Shown: in pieces, positions 4,709 to 6,249 of the stretch
Numbering within the stretch: position 1 is the first letter of the stretch
How the letters are laid out: every line of letters starts with the position of its first letter
From: an uncultured Spirochaetaceae bacterium
GTDB taxonomy: Bacteria; Spirochaetota; Spirochaetia; Treponematales; Treponemataceae
NCBI GenBank assembly: GCA_902772605.1
Contig: CACYBG010000260.1
Coordinates: 1 to 6,249 of the forward strand
Length of the DNA: 6,249 nucleotides
Direction of reading: 5' to 3'
Notes under the pieces: generated by a model
Told to the model about the DNA's origin: nothing
The model's input: the letters and a program-made list of their open reading frames with translations, nothing else
The model's database searches: none
Translations under genes and position numbers: made by a program

Positions 4709-5635
4709 ATGGATATGTGGCTTATCGGAGTCATTGCAGTGGCCGTAGTCATCGTAATGATTATCATCATCTCGAACATCAGGATTGTTCCTCAGTCCCA
4801 CGCCATGATAATCGAACGGCTTGGAACTTACGTTTCAACATGGCAGACAGGTCTTCACGTAAAGGTCCCGTTCATCGACAGAATTGCAAACAGGGTCTCG
4901 CTTAAGGAAAAAGTCCTTGATTTTCCGCCCCAGCCCGTAATCACAAAAGACAACGTTACCATGAAAATCGATACCGTCGTCTACATGCAGATTACAGACC
5001 CGAAACTCTACACTTACGGCGTTGAAAACCCGATGACAGCAATCGAAAACCTGAGTGCAACCACACTCCGAAACATAATCGGTGAACTGGAACTTGACTC
5101 AACATTGACAAGCCGCGACGTAATCAACACGAAAATGCGCGCAATCCTTGACGAAGCGACCGACCCTTGGGGAATCAAAGTCAACCGTGTAGAAGTCAAA
5201 AACATAATGCCGCCTGAAGCAATCCGTGAAGCAATGGAAAAACAGATGCGTGCAGAACGTGAGCGCCGTGAAAAAATCCTGATTGCAGAAGGACAAAAAC
5301 AGTCCGAAATCCTTGTCGCAGAAGGAAAAAAACAGTCCGCTATTCTTGAGGCAGAAGCTGAAAAAGAGTCCATGATTCTTAAAGCCGAAGCAGAAAAGGA
5401 AGCCGCCATCAAACGCGCAGAAGGTGAAGCACAGGCTATAAAAACCGTTCAGGACGCAACAGCTGCCGGTCTTAAAATGATTAAGGATGTCGGTGTTGAT
5501 GCAAACGTCTTGAAACTCCGCAGCCTTGAGACATTGGAAAAAGCCGCAGACGGACAGGCAACAAAGCTGATTATCCCGGCAGATTTCCAGAACATGGCTG
5601 GATTGGTTTCTTCCATAAAAGAGACCGTAAAATAA
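4709..5635 (+). CDS. SPFH/band 7 paraslipin (QmcA-like) membrane protein
   Basis: The 308-residue product has an N-terminal membrane anchor (about 5-22), then the SPFH domain: IVPQSHAMIIERLGTY (26-41), GLHVKVPFIDRI (48-59), DFPPQPVITKDNVTM (71-85), DPWGIKVNRVEVKNI (152-166). A long charged helix follows (about 170-245) made of near-perfect 11-residue repeats beginning at Ile190, Ile201, Ile212, Ile223 and Ile234 (I-L-x-A-E-x-x-K-x-S/A-x), a hendecad coiled coil expected to drive oligomerisation. A C-terminal part (250-308) includes LRSLETLEKAADGQATKLIIP. Such proteins form large ring or cage assemblies on the inner membrane and are linked to microdomains and membrane-protein quality control. 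The start is set by AGGAGG (4698-4703), which overlaps the nfeD stop codon; the spacing between genes is 9 nt. No clear terminator follows. Confidence 0.93.
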   Translation: MDMWLIGVIAVAVVIVMIIIISNIRIVPQSHAMIIERLGTYVSTWQTGLHVKVPFIDRIANRVSLKEKVLDFPPQPVITKDNVTMKIDTVVYMQITDPKLYTYGVENPMTAIENLSATTLRNIIGELELDSTLTSRDVINTKMRAILDEATDPWGIKVNRVEVKNIMPPEAIREAMEKQMRAERERREKILIAEGQKQSEILVAEGKKQSAILEAEAEKESMILKAEAEKEAAIKRAEGEAQAIKTVQDATAAGLKMIKDVGVDANVLKLRSLETLEKAADGQATKLIIPADFQNMAGLVSSIKETVK

Positions 5636-5656
5636 AATCAGTCCAATAACAGTACC

Positions 5657-5765
5657 ACCAAGGGCGTTCCCTCACTACATTCGGGTCGGGCTTTCCGCCA
5701 CTACGCTATCGCTCCGGCCCCGCAATGCGGGTCTGCCCTTCGGTCATGGCTCCAATCCCTAACGC
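5657..5765. repeat. GC-rich dispersed-repeat-like intergenic block
   Basis: This block is far richer in G+C than its surroundings and non-coding. It runs from AAGGGCGTTCCCTC (5660-5673) through TTCGGGTCGGGCTTTCCGC (5680-5698), GCTCCGGCCCCGC (5711-5723) and TGCCCTTCGGTCATGGC (5734-5750) to AATCCCTAACGC (5754-5765). It can fold: CCCGC (5719-5723) pairs with GCGGG (5727-5731), and AAGGGC (5660-5665) with GCCCTT (5735-5740). From memory, very similar GGGCGTTCCC...CCCTAACGC blocks recur between genes in Treponema and Bacteroidetes genomes; I cannot verify this here. It may double as a 3' boundary for the SPFH operon. In the rest of 5636-5913, only the promoter of the next gene is recognisable. Confidence 0.6.
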
Positions 5766-5855
5766 AAAACCAATGATTAAAGGGCATCTCTAAACAAAGT
5801 TCCCGATGGCAATCCATAAAAATTTCATTTTTTTTGAGCAATCCCTGAATTTTCA

Positions 5856-5884
5856 TTTACAGAACATCTTATTGAAAGTATGAT
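5856..5884 (+). promoter_or_regulatory. Promoter of the repeat lipoprotein gene
   Basis: TTTACA (5856-5861), a 17-nt spacer and TATGAT (5879-5884) predict a start near 5891. This leaves a leader of about 22 nt with a Shine-Dalgarno GGAGG at 5903-5907, in contrast to the leaderless genes nearby. Confidence 0.6.
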
Positions 5885-5913
5885 TAAGAAAACAAATCGT
5901 TTGGAGGTTTATC

Positions 5914-6249
5914 ATGTTAAAAAAAGTAAAGGCTGCCATGATTGGACTTTGCTCGTTCATTGCATTGGGATTGGTCGTAAGTTGCGACAATATTGCTCAA
6001 CCAGGCGGAAATCCGGAAAATGAAAATCCGTCAGGTGAAAATCCGTCAGGTGAAAATCCGTCAGGTGAGAATCCATCCGGTGAGAATCCATCCGGTGAAA
6101 ATCCATCCGGTGAAAATCCGTCTGGTGAAAATCCGTCTGGTGAAAATCTGCCGGCAGATCCACTTTCTGGACATACATACGGCATAAAATACATGAGTCA
6201 GTCAGGAATAACCATAAGTAGGCAAGGAACGACAATCGTAATAGTTGAT
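5914..6249 (+). CDS. Lipoprotein with ENPSG pentapeptide repeats (partial, C-terminus beyond window)
   Basis: This reading frame starts at ATG 5914 after GGAGG (5903-5907) and is still open at the window end: 112 codons seen. Residues 1-24 are a lipoprotein signal peptide: MLKKVK, a hydrophobic core and LVVSC with candidate lipidated Cys24, followed by acidic DN. Residues 37-76 are eight exact copies of ENPSG, preceded by a degenerate NPEN and followed by ENLPADP. This Pro/Gly/Glu-rich stretch should be an extended spacer holding the following domain away from the membrane. That domain begins at about GHTYGIKYMSQSGITISRQG and looks beta-rich, but too little is visible to name it. Lipidation suggests export, with surface exposure possible; function is unknown. 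Confidence 0.85.
   Translation, partial: MLKKVKAAMIGLCSFIALGLVVSCDNIAQPGGNPENENPSGENPSGENPSGENPSGENPSGENPSGENPSGENPSGENLPADPLSGHTYGIKYMSQSGITISRQGTTIVIVD
6022..6150 (+). repeat. 15-bp in-frame tandem repeat, eight units plus a partial
   Basis: Eight 15-bp units start at 6022, 6037, 6052, 6067, 6082, 6097, 6112 and 6127, with a partial ninth at 6142-6150. Each encodes ENPSG. Units 1-3 use GAA/CCG/TCA, 4-5 GAG/CCA/TCC, 6 GAA/CCA/TCC, and 7-8 GAA/CCG/TCT for Glu, Pro and Ser. All differences are synonymous. Because the unit is a multiple of three, copy-number change would alter spacer length without a frameshift. Confidence 0.95.

Noticed and set aside
5700..5765. Small minus-strand ORF in the GC-rich repeat
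   Set aside because: It is short, has no ribosome-binding site, and lies in a structured repeat-like block.
6022..6150. CRISPR array
   Set aside because: Units are 15 bp, contiguous, without spacers, and lie inside a coding sequence.
5957..6235. Long antisense and alternate-frame open reading frames over the repeat region (DGFSP or KIRQV repeats)
   Set aside because: A 15-bp repeat unit without stops keeps several frames open by necessity. Only the plus frame from 5914 has a Shine-Dalgarno sequence, a signal peptide and synonymous-only variation.

Overview
The window looks like chromosomal DNA of a spirochaete, most likely a host-associated Treponema. The grounds are a moderate G+C content (roughly low 40s %), loose spirochaete-type lipoprotein signal peptides (FFSSC and LVVSC), and the gene mix: MTA/SAH nucleosidase, TPR lipoprotein, LrgAB, NfeD plus SPFH protein, and a repeat-bearing lipoprotein. 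This assignment is inference from reading alone; no database was searched.

Layout. On the left, the start of a minus-strand RsuA-type rRNA pseudouridine synthase (1-216, cut by the window edge) diverges from mtnN (511-1218). The 294 bp between them are unusually busy. A near-consensus minus-strand promoter leads after about 75 nt to a strong intrinsic terminator where no gene ends. Its hairpin loop reads CCUCCUU, the anti-Shine-Dalgarno core. This looks like an undescribed small RNA, or an attenuated leader of the pseudouridine synthase gene. Two candidate mtnN promoters overlap the same DNA. Next come a five-TPR lipoprotein (1392-2042) and a class I methyltransferase (2202-2930). The methyltransferase is convergent with the two-gene lrgA-lrgB operon (minus, 4122-3056), whose terminator T-tract touches the methyltransferase stop codon. 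lrgA diverges from a two-gene operon of nfeD and an SPFH/paraslipin gene (4256-5635). A GC-rich dispersed-repeat-like block (about 5657-5765) follows. The window ends in a lipoprotein gene (5914 to edge) with eight exact ENPSG repeats.

A pattern runs through the window. The TPR, methyltransferase, lrgA and nfeD genes each have a sigma70-type -10 box only 6-7 nt before the ATG and no Shine-Dalgarno sequence, which predicts leaderless mRNAs; the pseudouridine synthase gene may be a fifth. The second genes of the two operons (lrgB and the SPFH gene) have strong Shine-Dalgarno sites, as do mtnN and the repeat lipoprotein. If the small RNA with the anti-Shine-Dalgarno loop is real, it could act on the Shine-Dalgarno-led class and spare the leaderless one. 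That link is a hypothesis.

Functionally the genes are mostly housekeeping or envelope related: rRNA modification, SAH/MTA detoxification, a membrane LrgAB pair (holin-like or pyruvate/small-metabolite transport), membrane-microdomain proteins and surface lipoproteins. They do not form one obvious pathway.
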